From Clytia hemisphaerica (taxonomy: Eukaryota; Cnidaria; Hydrozoa; Leptothecata; Clytiidae): DNA of 64,000 bases. The DNA lies in assembly GCA_902728285.1 (NCBI GenBank), contig CACVBU010000948.1, positions 573,190 to 637,189 of the forward strand. Reading direction: 5' to 3'. The notes beneath the pieces were generated by a model. It did no database searches, was not told the origin of the DNA, and was given only the letters and a program-made list of their open reading frames with translations. The translations under genes were made by a program, and so were the position numbers. This document shows, piece by piece, positions 12,401 to 27,400 of the stretch (position 1 is the stretch's first letter; every line of letters starts with the position of its first letter).

Positions 12401-15400
12401 GCAATTTTGTGAACATGGTAGGCATATCGGTTGCAAACTCAGCAAATTTTTTAGTCCTTTGATAATCATGGTAAAAATAAACTTCACAATAGAGCTAAGC
12501 AGACAGAGAGAGCTAACTAACGATTTTTCCAAAAAGAAAAGCCCTTTTAGATTAGCTGCATTGTGAATCACTATTAAGCAATAATTGTGTGACCATTGTC
12601 AATGTTAGTTGAACTCTATGATTTGAATGAGTTTTTTAATCCTTTGACGGACACTATAAACAAAGACTTCACAACTGAGCCAAACAATCGAGGTGCATTT
12701 CGTAAAGAAAAGCCCTTCCAGATCAACTCTATTGTGAATCACTATGAAGCAATAATTGTGTGGGCATGCTCTATGTAAGTTTCAGAGTCTCTAATTCGGT
12801 TCTCCATAACTCGACAAATTTCGTTCTTTTGATGAACGCGATAAACAATGACTAATAGAAAGGGTGATTTCTGAAAAAAGTCTTCTGAATTAGCTCCATT
12901 GTGAATCAATCAAGCAATTTTGTGAACATGTAACATATCGGTTGCAAACTCGACATAATAAAATAAGACTTCACAATAAAGCGAAGCAAATGAAGAAGAA
13001 AAGAAAAGCTTTTCTAGATTAGCTCTATTGCGAATCACACATATGAGAGTATGCTGCTCTATATAAGTTATACAGTGTTGACATTTGATGAGTCGTTCAA
13101 CTGCCGATGACAGAAATGAGGATAAAGCAACAATTTTGGAGAGCAAAATTTCTTTACCTACAATCTCTATCAGCGTACAGCCCGCAGACACATTTGTACG
13201 TTTCGAAAGATTTACAAAATAGTTTTGTTGCCAGTTTGTTCGTACGCTGGATCCAAAACCCAATTCAAGATTCGGAACCTGAAACACTCTGATAAAAAAT
13301 TGAATTATTTTGAATTTTCATTGCGTCAAAACATTGTCACGTGATAATCTCGTGTTTCAAAATTCAACAGCAGAACCAAATCCTAGTGTCGTCATAGAAA
13401 TCAAAAGCAAGACTTTTTTTTAAAAGAAGATTTCTATCATCAAACAATAGATGATGATTGGTTTCACTTTTTGAGTACCGTTCTTTTTGCAACTCTCGCA
13501 AACACGTTTTATTTAGCCACCAACTCATTGGTAGTCGATTATAATCAAAGAACAAAATTATGTTTGCTTCTCAATTTCGATCACCAAACAGTTTATTCCT
13601 AATCCAAACTTCAGCCAGCTGTGGTGGCTTTTTTAGTATTTCAGTCAGTAGCAAGCACCATTGATTTCTGGAAAAGACCCACTCAACTATCCCTTTTTCG
13701 ATAATCTTATCTATCAATCTACATTTTTTTTTAGTACAATGTTGCGGTCTCCTCTTTGAGCACGATGAATTTGCCATTTCTCATTAGTAGAAATTCTAAA
13801 GAAGAAACTTTCTGTGTAAGAGAAGCTATAATATTTTGCAAAGTAATTTTATTTACTTTAAAAAATCTAATATATACCGTTTAGTGGGGGTGAAATAAGG
13901 GTGAAAAGTCGAAAATTTTCTTCGTCGCGCAACCATGGTCGGCGACATAGTTTTTTGGCCCCCTCAATTCGATTCGCACGCCGGGGGCCATGAACCAAAC
14001 ATTTTTTTTTAAGATTTGATATCTCTCTAGATGCAATCTTTTGGACTCAACTTTAAACACGACAAATTCATTAGTAGTAGTAGGTCCATTTGTAATCCAA
14101 ATAACTTATTTTGACCAAAATTTTATTTTACAGACCAGACTACCACTGGTCCACTATTTGCCCAAAATCCTCGACTGGTCCACTATTTGCCCAAAATCCT
14201 CGACTAGTCCACTATTTACCCCAAATCCTCGACTGGTCCACTATATACCCAAAATATGTCACTGGTCCACTATTTACCCAAAATATGTCACTGGTCCACT
14301 ATTTACCCAAATTGTCTCACTGGTCCACTATTTGCCCTAAATCCTCGACTGGTCCACTATTTACCCAAAATATCTCACTGGTCCACTATTTACCCAAAAT
14401 ATGTCACTGGTCCACTATTTACCCAAAATATCTCACTGGTCCACTATTTACCCAAAATATGTCACTGGTCCACTATTTACCCAAATTGTCTCACTAGCCC
14501 ACTATTTACCCAAAATATGTCACTGGTCCACTATTTACCCAAAATGTCTCACTGGTCCACTATTTGCCCTAAATCCTCGACTGGTCCACTATTTACCCAA
14601 AATATGTCACTGGTCCACTATTTACCCAAAATATGTCACTGGTCCACTATTTACCCAAAATATGTCACTGGTCCACTATTTACCCAAATTGTCTCACTGG
14701 TCCACTATTTGCCCTAAATCCTCGACTGGTCCACTATTTACCCAAATTATCTCACTGGTCCACTATTTACCCAAATTGTCCATCGTTTACCCAAAATATG
14801 TCACTGGTCCACTATTTACCCAAAATATGTCACTGGTCCACTATTTACCCAAAATATGTCACTGGTCCACTATTTACCCAAATTATTTCACTGGTCCACT
14901 CTTTACCCAAAATTCCTCGACTGGTCCACTATTTACCCAAAATTCCTCGACTGGTCCACTATTTACCCAAAATATGTCACTGGTCCACTATTTACCCAAA
15001 ATATCTCACTGGTCCACTATTTACCCAAAATTCCTCGACTGGTCCACTATTTACCCAAAATATGTCAGTGGTCCACTATTTACCCAAAGTATAAGCATAT
15101 CTAGGTGTATGCCAAAAACTCTTGAAGCTTTCTGAGCCTGATTTAAGGAGACTGATTGTTTGTAATTTTGTGTGAACATTGTCTATGTTAGTAACTCTCT
15201 AATTCGAATTTTCATAACTCGGAAAGTTTTCTATTCTTTTGATGAACATGATAAACAAAAACTTCACAATAGAGCCAATCTATCGAGGTGCATTTCGTAA
15301 AGAAAAACCCTTCTTGATCAACTCTATTTTGAATCAATATCAAGCACCTATGTGAATATGCTCTATGTTAGTTGCAAACTATCCATAATTCGAATTTTCA

Positions 15401-18400
15401 TAACTCGACAAGTGTTCTGGTCTTCTGATGAACATGATAAACAAAAACTTCACAATAGAGCCAAACAATCAAAAAGCAATTCAAAAAGAAAAGCCCTTCT
15501 TGATCAACTCTATTGAGAATCAATAATAAGCAATTGTTTGCTCCGTGTTACCTACAGGCAAGTTTTCTGGTCTTTTGATGAACATGATAAAAAAAACCTT
15601 CACAATAGAGCCAAACAATCAAAAAGCAATTCAAAAAGAAAAGCCCTTCTTGATCAACTCAATTGAGAGTCAATAATAAGCAATTGTTTGCTCTGTGTTA
15701 GCGACAGGCTCTCAATCTACTACTTCCTTTACTCGACCAAGTGTTCTGGTCTTCTGATGAACATGATAAACAAAAACTTCACAATAGAGCCAAACAATGA
15801 GAGGTGAATTTCGTAAAGAAAAGCCCTTCTTGATCAACTCTATTGAGAAGCAATAATAAGCAATTGTTTGCTCTGTGTTAGTGATAGGCTCTCAATCTAC
15901 TACTTCCTTTACTCGACCAAGTTTTCTGGTCTTCTGATGAACATGATAAACAAAAACTTCACAATAGAGCCAAACAATCAAAAAGTAATTCAAAAAGAAA
16001 AGCCCTTCTTGATCAACTCTATTGAGAAGCAATAATAAGCAATTGTTTGCTCTGTGTTAGCGATAGGCTCTCAATCTACTACTTCCTTTACTCGACCAAG
16101 TTTTCGGGTCTTCTGATGAACATGATAAACAAAAACTTCACAATAGAGCCAAACAATCAAAGTGTAATTCAAAAAGAAAAGCCCTTCTTGATCAACTCTA
16201 TTGAGAATCAATAATAAGCAATTATTTGCTCTGTGTTAGCGACAGGCTCTCAATCTAGTACTTCCTTAACTCGACCAAGTGCTCTGGTCTTTTGATGAAC
16301 ATGATTAACAAAGACTTGACAAAAGAGCAAAGCAGAGGAACTTTTCAAAAAGAAAAGCCCTCTAGACAGCTCTATTTTGACTTAATATTAAGCAATTGTG
16401 TGAGCATGCTCTGTTAGCTACAGGCTCTCAATCTCGAATTTTCATAATTCGGCAAGTTATCTGGTCCTTTGATGAATATGATAAACAAAGACTTCACAAT
16501 AGAGTCAAACAATCGACTTGCATTTCGTAAAGAAAAGCCCTTCTAGATCAACTCTATTGTGAAACACTATTAAGCAATTGTGCGAGTATGCTTTATGTTA
16601 TAGTTTCAGATTCTCAAATTCAATTCTCCATAAATCGAACTTCCGTAACTCGACAAAGTTTAATGAACATGATAAACAAAAACTTCACAATAGAGCGAAG
16701 CAAGTGAAGTTCTTTCAGAAAAGTAAAACCCTTTTAGATAAACTCTATTGTAAATCACTATTAAGCAATAATTGTGTAAAGAAAACCCTTCAAGGTCAGC
16801 TCTACTGTGAATTACTGTTGAAAATTTCTGATTTCAGTTCACTGTTTTACCAAACATCTCCCTTACGGAACTTCCACGCGTTTTAAATTCATTTCTTCTA
16901 GGTTCCCCATTAGAGAAATCTATTTTTTTTGTAAGGGGTTATCCTGCTGTGTTGCAGCGAAAAATATATTCAATTCAATTCAATATTCATAGCCAGAGAA
17001 ATTCTGTTTGTGCCTTGGGATTAGTTTTGTCTTAGTTTTGTTGATAGGAACTTGAAAGACTCAAAGAATAATACTATAATACTATAATACTATAATAAGT
17101 ATAAGTACTATAATACTTAATAAGTTTCTACTAATTCTATCACCACCACTGAAACCTTTTCATTTCAAATTAACGAACTACACTTACCAAATTGACCAAG
17201 CTCTCACTTCGTTTTCTCAACAAACTGATTATAGTGTATGTAATAGTTATCGGACAGTTGCGAGTACAATATGAGAAATATTTTACGAGTTCCGAGAATT
17301 TTCCGTACAATATACGGAAAATCTGGAACGAGTAAGATATTTCCATATTGTGCGAGCAAATGTCTGATAACTGGTTTATCGGTGACCCAAAAAATGCACT
17401 TTTTGTGTTGGAAAAAAGCCCAGGGCACTTTTGTAGCAAAGCGACGTTAGATTGCTTCTACCGCTACAATGCAACAACATCTTTTCGTCAATTTATATTT
17501 TTACATGTAAAATACAAGATATATTGTACTCTTTTTAACCACTCAGATTGCAGATATTTTTTGGATCGCCGATAAAGACAAAAAACAAAATTCTTCCAAG
17601 TGGACTTTAAAAGACTTTAAAAGTTATTACTGACGTCAAATATTTTTTTAAAGTATTGACGTCAAATATTTTTTAAGTATTGGAGTCATTTTCAGAAATT
17701 TCAGGGTTCATCTTCATACCCCTTAATGTAATTGAAAGTTTTTTGTCACTAAACGAAACCCACACGTTGGGTAGTTCTTCAGAAAATGTTTACCCTTTCC
17801 AAAAAAATTGCGTTTATTCCAATCATCTGTTTATCGAGCCCCTGATTGTTTTGGATTCAAATATTTTTCAACACAGATGAATTATTATTCTTACTGCTGC
17901 CGCCCGGGTACAGCCTTGTTTCATAAAAAAAAAAAAAACCATTTCGGTTTATGACACAACAGAGCCTAATACTGAAGTTGAATCTACAAAACAAAACTCC
18001 TTTACGACTTCAATCATCATCCATCTTGAAAAGGATTGACTCCTTATTTAAAAGCTAGAGCAGACGAATATGCTGTTTTTTGTCGATTAGAAACAAATCA
18101 TACCATTACCACAGATCGGTATTTCACTTCAAATTGAATCATCTCTAAACAAACTTTTTTTACGATTGGTGCTAACGGAAACTTCACCAAAATTGTTCAC
18201 TGTAATCATTTATCGGTGATTGAACATGAAAATAATTTGGCTTTATGATTGAAAAGAACAAACTATTCCCAATTTCAATCATCAAACAAATTATAGATCG
18301 TAGATTCTTAAATGAAATCAATCCACTTATACTAGCGTTTATTTTGGAGGCATTAAAAACTCTGATTTGCTGAAAACCTTGCACATTAACATATTATCCA

Positions 18401-21400
18401 ATCAGAGAGTTTGTTTACTTGATATTTTTGGTGCAAATATATGAAGAATTAGAACGAATCAAATTCGAAACCTACTGCTGGCTTAATATCATCGATGCAC
18501 TCGCAATATAACCTGAAATTATCCCGTCGTCAATAAAAGAATATGATGGTATATAATCTCTATTGTTATATACCTGTAGGCAAAAACAGCCATTGAATAA
18601 TTCCTGATATACCATGGGTATCATACCACGGTAGAATTTTTTTAATAAATCTCAATAACCAACTTTTACCCATTGAATATCTGCTTATTATAAATGCAGA
18701 AAACGACAACTGCGTATTAATTCATATTAATTCACTTTACACGGCTTTGCATGTTACATTCAATAGAACCCATTTTAACTCCACCACAAAAACTGTAAAT
18801 TTGTCGAAATCGTAAATCTTATTACACTCTACGTGTTCTTAATTATCACTGTACGTGCCATGGAGAACGAATCACCCTCTTCTGTTTGACCAAAGAACTC
18901 GATTGTATAACAAGCCTCTACTACGGATCATTGGCACGTCCATCACATTTACTGCTTACTCGATATAATTACATTCGCGATAGAACCAAAAGAAATTTCA
19001 ATTCAAACAAGAATAGGTGATTGTAAATAGGCTCTATTGGGAATGATAAAAACGTCAGCTAGTCAATAGCTTCACGCTACTGGTGGCAAAATCATCGATA
19101 TACATACATTTTCAATAGAACCCTAAACAATTTCAAATTCAATAAAAGAACACAACTGTAAATAGGCTCTATTGCAAATGATGAAAAGGTTAGCTCCTCC
19201 AAAGATTCACGACTACTGTTGGCAAAATGATCGATATACATTTGCGATAGAGCCTGAAATGGTTCTCGAATTTAATAAAAGAACACAACTGTAAATAGGC
19301 TCTATTGCAAATAATGAAAGCATCAACAACCAATCTCTTACACTTTGTGAATCTACCATCAAGTCTAGCACCAATCAAATCTATCGCATAATTAAATGGA
19401 AGAATAGGCGAATCCAATATCAATATTTCTTGATTGACAGGACTTTGATACTTTGCTGACAATCTAGCATAGTATCCTCACTGACACTTTTTGTTTGTAT
19501 AGCCTTCATTGTGTTTTCAATAGAGAAATAATAAAGTTCCACCTCTCTTCAAATGGAAAAGGGAAGAACTCGTCACTATTGAAAACCAATATCTAATGGT
19601 ATACTATACTTACAAAAATATGATGTGGACACTTTGTGTTTGTATTGCCTTCATTGAATTTTCAATTGAGAATAAACTTCCATCTCTCATCAAATGAAAA
19701 AGGGAAGAACTCATCTCTATTGAAAAACAATATTTACTTGTATCCTACATTTTTACCCTTTTAAAGGAAATTAGAAGGATACACTTCCATTAAAAGTGCC
19801 TGTCCATCATTTTTAACCATCGATTCACACAATAGGGTATCGTGGAAAATGTTTTCTTCCAGAAAAGAAAATACCTTCCAAATCATTCTATTGCGAATCG
19901 AAATTGCTCCCTATCCATGCTATTTTGTATGCTATCTTTTGTTAATCAATATTAAAATTAAAATATAATAGCCGCATTTTTTTTCCCTGTTTAACACATT
20001 GTGAATCAATATTAAGCAATTGTCTGAAGATTGTCTATGTTAGTAACTCTCTAATTCGACTTTTCAATGATCGTTTGATGAACATGATAAACAAAGACTT
20101 CGCAATAGAGCCAAACTATCGAGGTGCATTTCATAAAGAAAAGCCTTCTTGATCAACTCTATTGAGAATCAATATCAAACACCTATATAGGCGAGTATGC
20201 TATATTTTGGAGGGTCTCATTCTCAAACTTTTATAACTCGAACTTCCGTAACTCGACAAGTTTTTTGGTCTTATGATAACCATGATAAACAAATACTTGA
20301 CAAAAGAGCAAAGCAGAGGAACTTTTCAAAAAGAAAAGCCCTTCTAGATCAACTCAATTGTGAACTAGTATTAAGCAATTGTGTGAATATGCTCTGTGTT
20401 AGCTATATGCTCTCAATTTCGAATTTTCATAACTCGACCAAGTTTTCTGGTCTTTTGATGAATATGATAAACAAAGACTTCACAATAGAGCCAAACAATC
20501 AAAAAGTAATTCAAAAAGAAAAGCCCTTTTAGATCAACTCTATTGTGAATCAATATCAATTACCTAGAGCAATCTATATATTGGAGGCCTTCAATCTCAA
20601 ACTTCTCTAACTCGAACTTCCATAACTCGACAAGTTGTTTGGTCTTATGATAATCATGATAAACAAAGACTTCATAAAGAAAAGCCCTTCCAGATCAACT
20701 CTATTGTGAACCACTATTAAGCAATTGTGTGAGCCTGTGTTAGCTAAAGGCTCTCAATCTTGGACTCTTTGGATGAACATGATAAACAAAGACTTCACAA
20801 TAGGGCGGAGAAAATCGAAGTTCTTTCCGAAAAGAAAAACCCTTCTAGGTCAATTACTATCAAACATTTACATCAAACATTGGTATGGTATCAAATACCA
20901 ACCATCAACAATACTACAATCATAGCAAAACTACAAGTATAGCAAAACTGACAGTTCGTGTCTTTTTGATGAGATAATCAACACTTCTTCTTCTTCTTTG
21001 ACCCTAAGAAGATTTAAACATCTATGTTCGGAAAAAATGACCTAACTGAACAATTTGTTGGAACTTTTTTCAAGAAGATTTCAAAAGTGACGTCAAATAA
21101 ATTTTAAAAGAACATTGACGTCAATTTTTAAAACTTTTTCCTGCGACACTGACACGAACATCTTTACAAGATTATTTAATTTAGAATTAATTCCGTTTTG
21201 AGGAGAAAAGACAATTGACAATGCTGATGCAAAAAAATACTGTTTGTTTGTCTTTAAACTCAGTTTTGCTAATAGGAACTTGAAGAACTCCTCGTTCCTC
21301 AGAAAAGAATGAAAAGTCTCCTCTAATCCTATCACCACCACTGAAACCTTTTCATTCTCAAATGAACAAAGTACACTTATAAAATTTGCAAGGCTCTCAA

Positions 21401-24400
21401 AAACGAATTCCAAAATTCTTTATCATTTATCGGTGATTGAGCATGAAAACAATCTGGCTTTATGATTCAAAAGAAATTATTCCCAATTTCAATCATCAAA
21501 CAAATTATAGATCGCAGAAATTCACAATAATTTTGGAGCCATTCAAAACTCTGATTTGCTGAAAACTTCGCTCGCACATTAACATATTATCCAATCAGAG
21601 AGTTTGTTTCTTTGATATTTTTGGTGCAAATATATGCAGAATTGAAACGGAACAAATCCGAAACACACAGCTGGCTTAGTATCGTCGATGTACTCGCAAT
21701 AGAACCTAACAGGTTCCCGTCGTCAATAAATGAACATGGTTGTATATAAACTCCATTGCAAATGTAGAAAACGTCAACTGGATTAATCCATATCAACTCA
21801 TTTTACATTAAATGGAATCTATTTTAACGGCAACAAAAAAACTGTAAACCTGTCAAAGTCTTATTTCACTCTGTGTTCTTAATTATAACTGTACGTGCCA
21901 TGAAAAATCTAATCACCCTCTTGTTTCGGTAGACTGTAAAGTAAGCCTCTACTACGGATCATTGGCACGTCTATCACATTTACTGCTTACTCGATATAAT
22001 TACATTCACAATTGAACATAAAACAATTTCAAATTCAATAAAAGAACATGTGATTGTAGGATAGGCCCTATTGCAAATGATGAAAACGTCAAATAGTTCA
22101 TAGCTTCACGATTCTGCTGGCAAAATTATCAATATACATTTGCGATAGAGACCGAAACAATTTCAAATTCAATAAAAGAACACGATTGTAAATAGGCTCT
22201 ATTGCAAGTAATGAAAAGGTTAGCTCCTTCAAAGCTTCACGCCTACTGCTGGCAAATTATCAATATACATCTGCGACAGAGACCGAAACAGTTCAAATTC
22301 AATAAAAGAACACGATTGTAAATAGGTTCAATTGCAAGTAATGAAAAGGTTAGCTCCCCCAAAGCTTCACGCCTAATGTCGGCCAAATTATCAATATACA
22401 TCTGCGACAGAGACATAAACAGTTCAAATTCAATAAAAGAACACGATTGTAAATAGGTTCAATTGCAAGTATTGAAAAGATTAACTAACCGACCTCTTGT
22501 TACCCTTTGTGGAAGTACCTTTTACCATTGAAAGGAAATTAGAACGAAACATTTCCATTAAAAGTGCCTGGCCATCTTTTTTAACCCTCGATTCACACAA
22601 TAGAGTATAATAGAATACTTTTTCTTCCAGAAAAGAAAATACATCCCAAATCACTGTATTGCAAATCGAAATTGCTCAACCATCCACGCTATCTTGTGTG
22701 CTATCTATTGTAAATCAATATTAAGCAATTGTATGAACATTGTCTATGTTACTCTTTAATTTGGACTTCCACAACTCGGGAAGTTTTTTGGTCCTTTTAT
22801 GAATATGATAAACAACGACTTGACAATAGAGTCAAACAAACGTGCATTTCTTAAAGAAAAGCCCTTTTGGATAAGCTCTATTGTGAATCAATATCAAGCA
22901 CCTATGCAAGTATGCTGTATTTTGAAGGTTTTCATTCTCAAACTTTTATAACTCGATCTTCCATAACTCGACCAAGCTTTCTGGTCCTTTGATGAACATG
23001 ATAAACAACGACTTCGCAATAGAGTAAAAAAAACTTGCATTTCGTAAAGAAAAGCCTTTTTAGATCAACTCTATTGTGAAGCAAACTATCCATAACTCGA
23101 ATTTTCATAACTCGACCAAGTTTTTTGTTCTTTTGATGAACATGATAAACAAAAACTTCACAATAGAGCCAAGCAATCAAAAAGCAATTCAAAAAGAAAA
23201 GCCCTTCTTGATCAACTCTATTGAGAATCAATAATAAGCAATTGTTTGCTCTGTGTTACCTACAGGCTCTCAATCTACTACTTCCTTTACTCGACCAAGT
23301 TTTCTGGTCTTTTGATGAACATGATAGACAAAGACTTCACAATAGAGCCAAACAATCAAAAAGCAATTCAAAAAGAAAAGCCCTTCTTGATCAACTCTAT
23401 TGAGAATCAATAATAAGCAATTGTTTGCTCTGTGTTACCTACAGGCTCTCAATCTACTACTTCCTTTACTCGACCAAGTTTTCTGGTCTTTTGATGAACA
23501 TGATAAACAAAAAAACTTCACAATAGAGCCAAACAATCGAGGTTCTTTCTGGAAAGAAAACCCTCGATAAGCTCTATTGTGAATCATTACTAAGCAATAA
23601 TTGTGTAAAGAAAACCCTTCTAGGTCATCAGCTACACAGCAAATTACTATCAAACATTTACATCAATTATTTGCATGATATCAAACAGCAACCATCAATA
23701 GTACTACAAACGTAGCAAAACTACAAGTATAGCAAAACTGATAGTTCGTGTCTTTTTTATAAGAGAATCATCACTTCTTCTTCTGCGACCCTTAGGAACG
23801 AAACATATTTGTTTGACGATATGACCCAAACATTGCAGCCAACATTATTATGAACCAAACCATTTTGAAACCTTTCTCGATCAAATTATAATGCCTTACA
23901 AGGGGTTACGATATACCTGAAAGCACCGGCCGATTTAATTCAAAGAAATGAATAGAAAAAACAACTTTATCAACTCACCTACCTTATCGAGAAGTCTGTT
24001 GAATCTTTTGAAAATTTCTGAATTTAGTTCACTTTTTTTTATCAAACATCTTTCTAGAACATTTTTCTTTGACGTCAAATAACTTCTGATAATGAAAATT
24101 GACGTAATTTTTAAAAGAAAATTTACTTCATTTTCTTTAGCATTGAGAATGTTGGAAAACTTTAATACCACAAGTTCTGAGTGATAGATTCTAAAGTTTA
24201 TATCAATCTAGTATGATGAATTTCAAATGGACTCTTCTATAAGAGAAAAATCTATAAGCCAAATCAAGATCCCCGAGTTTATACTTCACACAATGAAGAG
24301 TCAATACTGTCGATGAGAGAAATAAAGAGAAAAAAGAGGATTCCTTTCCATATTTCCATAGCTTTTTTTGTCCCTGATTTCTACCATCAACAATCTTTCG

Positions 24401-27400
24401 CAAGATTCGAGTCAAGTGTACCCGTGGGTCTTTGCCATTCAAATTTATAAACGAAACATAAGAACCGGGAATTTGTACAATAAAAATCAAACAATACTTC
24501 TTTTCCTAAGTAACCTCCTTACTGTACCTTGCATTATTGGAATCATCCGTCGATAATAGAAATCAAGTTCAAAAGCAACTTTTCCACATGAAAAAAATTG
24601 TTTGGCCTGATCCTAACATCAACAATCCTCCGCAAGAGTCGGGTCGATTTTTTCTCGTGGGTATTTGCCATTCAAATTTGTAAACTAAACTTAAGAACCA
24701 TAAAACAGTGAAAATTCAAACCTTTTTCTTTAAACTAACCACCTTACTGAACCCTGGATTATTGGAATCATCCGTCAATGATAGAAATTAAAGCCAGAAT
24801 TACATTTTGCTCCATATGAAAAGAAGCTGCTTTTTGGCATGATTTCTACCATCAATAATCTTTCGCATAAGTAGTTTTTAAAATATAATCGGACATATCT
24901 TTGTGAATATGCGTTGACCATGTGTTGATCATCGCTTGGCCATAAAAATAGCTGCAAAAACGTTTCATTTGAAAAAAGCTCTTCTTTATTTCAATACCAG
25001 ACAGAAAGAGCCTTGTTGTGCTTGATATATTTAAAACTTGAAGTTATACAGTGTTGACATGAAATGAGTTGTTCAACTGCCGATGATAGGAATGAGGATA
25101 AAGCATTAATTTTTAAGATTACAAATTTCTTTACCTACAATCTCCATCTTACAGCCTTCAAACTATTTATATAATTCGAAAAATTTGCAAAATACATTAT
25201 GTTGTTAGTTTGTTTGTACGCTGAATCGAAAACCCAATTTACGATTTGGAACCTGACACACTCTGATATAAAATAAGTACTAGTTATCGCATGACTTCGA
25301 GTGCAATACGAGAAATATTTTACGAGTTCCGAGATTTTTCCGTAATATTTTTCCGAGCCTTTAGGCGAGGGGGGAAAAATATCGGTAAAATCTCGGAACG
25401 AGTAAAATATCGAGTATTGCACGAGAAGTCATGTGATAACTAATTTATTGTCGACTCAAAAAAATTGTCCTGATATAAGTTTCTTTTTGTTTTTGTTTTA
25501 AAACTTACTTCTTACTTCCGCCTTGCTTCTTTCTTCTGTGTAGTTTCGAATGTTTTTATTCGAAAATCTAATTCGAACGTTAGATTCGAACAATAAAACA
25601 TTCGATATTTTTTTTTTTTTTTTTTTTTTTCTTGTTCTCTTTTGCCACCAATAATCTGGTATATATCAGTATATATAATAAGTCTCTGAAGGTAAATATT
25701 TACATTTAAAAAAAAAGAAGACAAAAATCCTAAATATATCTAGAAAAAAAAAATAAGTTTTCGTTTTTTTAAAGTGCGTGCAAACAGAATAGTGATCAGT
25801 AGACCACTAAGGGCGAAAAGCGGGCTCTGGGAAGAAACAACACTCCGTTGCGGGGCCTATCCGCAGGTGAGGGTTGTTTCTCCCGAGATTACGTTCCGTC
25901 CGGACTGTAGGAATCTCCCTCTTGATAAACAAAAACAAAGTAGAACCTAACCGATTGAGATACTAATATTCAGCAGGAGATTCCCCGAAAATGTAAACAT
26001 AGGACAAAACAGGCAGAAACAGGACGATAGAGGTCCTGAAGAATTCTGTCCTGGAGCTATGGAAAATGCAAATGGATATGTTCCCGCCGAAAATATTCAC
26101 ACAAAAACAAAACAGAGAATAAGCATTTTTGATCATTTTCGATCCAGAAGTTTTGTTTTGAAGAGTTGCAGATTTTTCAGAGATGAAAGTTTCTAGATTG
26201 ATAATTCAAAATGCAGATGGTGTACAGTATTGTTTCGACAGAGAAGAAACCCTTCATCATTGATAACATTCAGTCTTTTTCTATGTTTTTGTTTCGATGC
26301 ATGGAAAAGAATAGCAGAGGAATGGAAAAGAGTTCCATGATGGAAGTTCCATGATGTATGCTTGTAATAATGGTTAAAGAACAACATTTTTTCAAGAGCA
26401 AAACAATTTGGATACTTTCTTAATTATCGTCAAAGATTTAAATGTTTCGAATTTTAGAAGGAAGATGTAATGATTGTTGAGTTGAAAATTCAAGGACGTA
26501 CCTCGTCGAGAACGAGAATTAGGAGAGAACTTTTATAAAAATCACTCGTCATTTGGTTTAATAGAAGACATTTCACTTCCCTTGCTATGTTATGAGAAAT
26601 CTTATTGGCACAACGTTCAAGAATATCAAGTTTTTTTGTATGCATTGATAAAAAACTGTTTGGTTATCACACGGACGAATTTTATACCAAAAGCTGACAA
26701 TATTTGGGTGGTCTCAAGCAGTTTTTTAATTTCTTAGTTCATCAGATTTGATTTTAGTGTCTTTTATGGAAGAACTCCAAAGTAAAAGTTAATCTGAAAA
26801 TATTTTTGTTGCGTTTTTTCCCTTTGACTCCCAGTTCTTTTCGGCTGTTTTGTTTTGATTTTTCTCCCGCCGCTTACCCAGTCCCCCAAAAGTCAACGCG
26901 GTCATATTTCCATACTAGAGAAATATGAAATATCACAAATATCTCGATGCTCTCGACCAATCAAAACGCTGATATTTTTTTGGGTCGGCAATAATGAAAT
27001 ATATTATTTCTGAATTTTCATCGTGTCAAAAAATTGTCATAATAATTTCGTGTTTTAAGATCCAATTTGAGCAACGGCAGAACCAAATCCTAGTGTCGTT
27101 TTAGAAATCAAAAGCAAGACTTTCTTTTATAAGAAGATTTGTCCCTGACTTCTGTCATTAAACAATAACAATGGTTGGTTTCGCTTTTTGAATGTACCGT
27201 TCTTTTTCAACTCTTCTCAGCGTTGTTGAACTATCAACTCGTTGGTCGTTGATAGCAATCGAAACAACAAAATAAAAAGTTTGAAATAAACTTCTGCTTC
27301 TCTCAATTTCAATCACCAAGCAGTTTAATCCTGATCCAAACTTCACCCAGCTGTTGTTGCTTTTTTAGCATTTTAGTCAGTAGCAACAATCCTTCAAGAA

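Noticed and set aside
12910-13287. Minus-strand ORF of 125 codons
   Set aside because: It covers diverged family A units and duplicated intron sequence, and has no recognisable protein features.
14041-15135. Long ORFs (up to 244 codons) on the plus strand
   Set aside because: They are the 29-bp minisatellite read in three frames, inside an intron, with no start context or domain.
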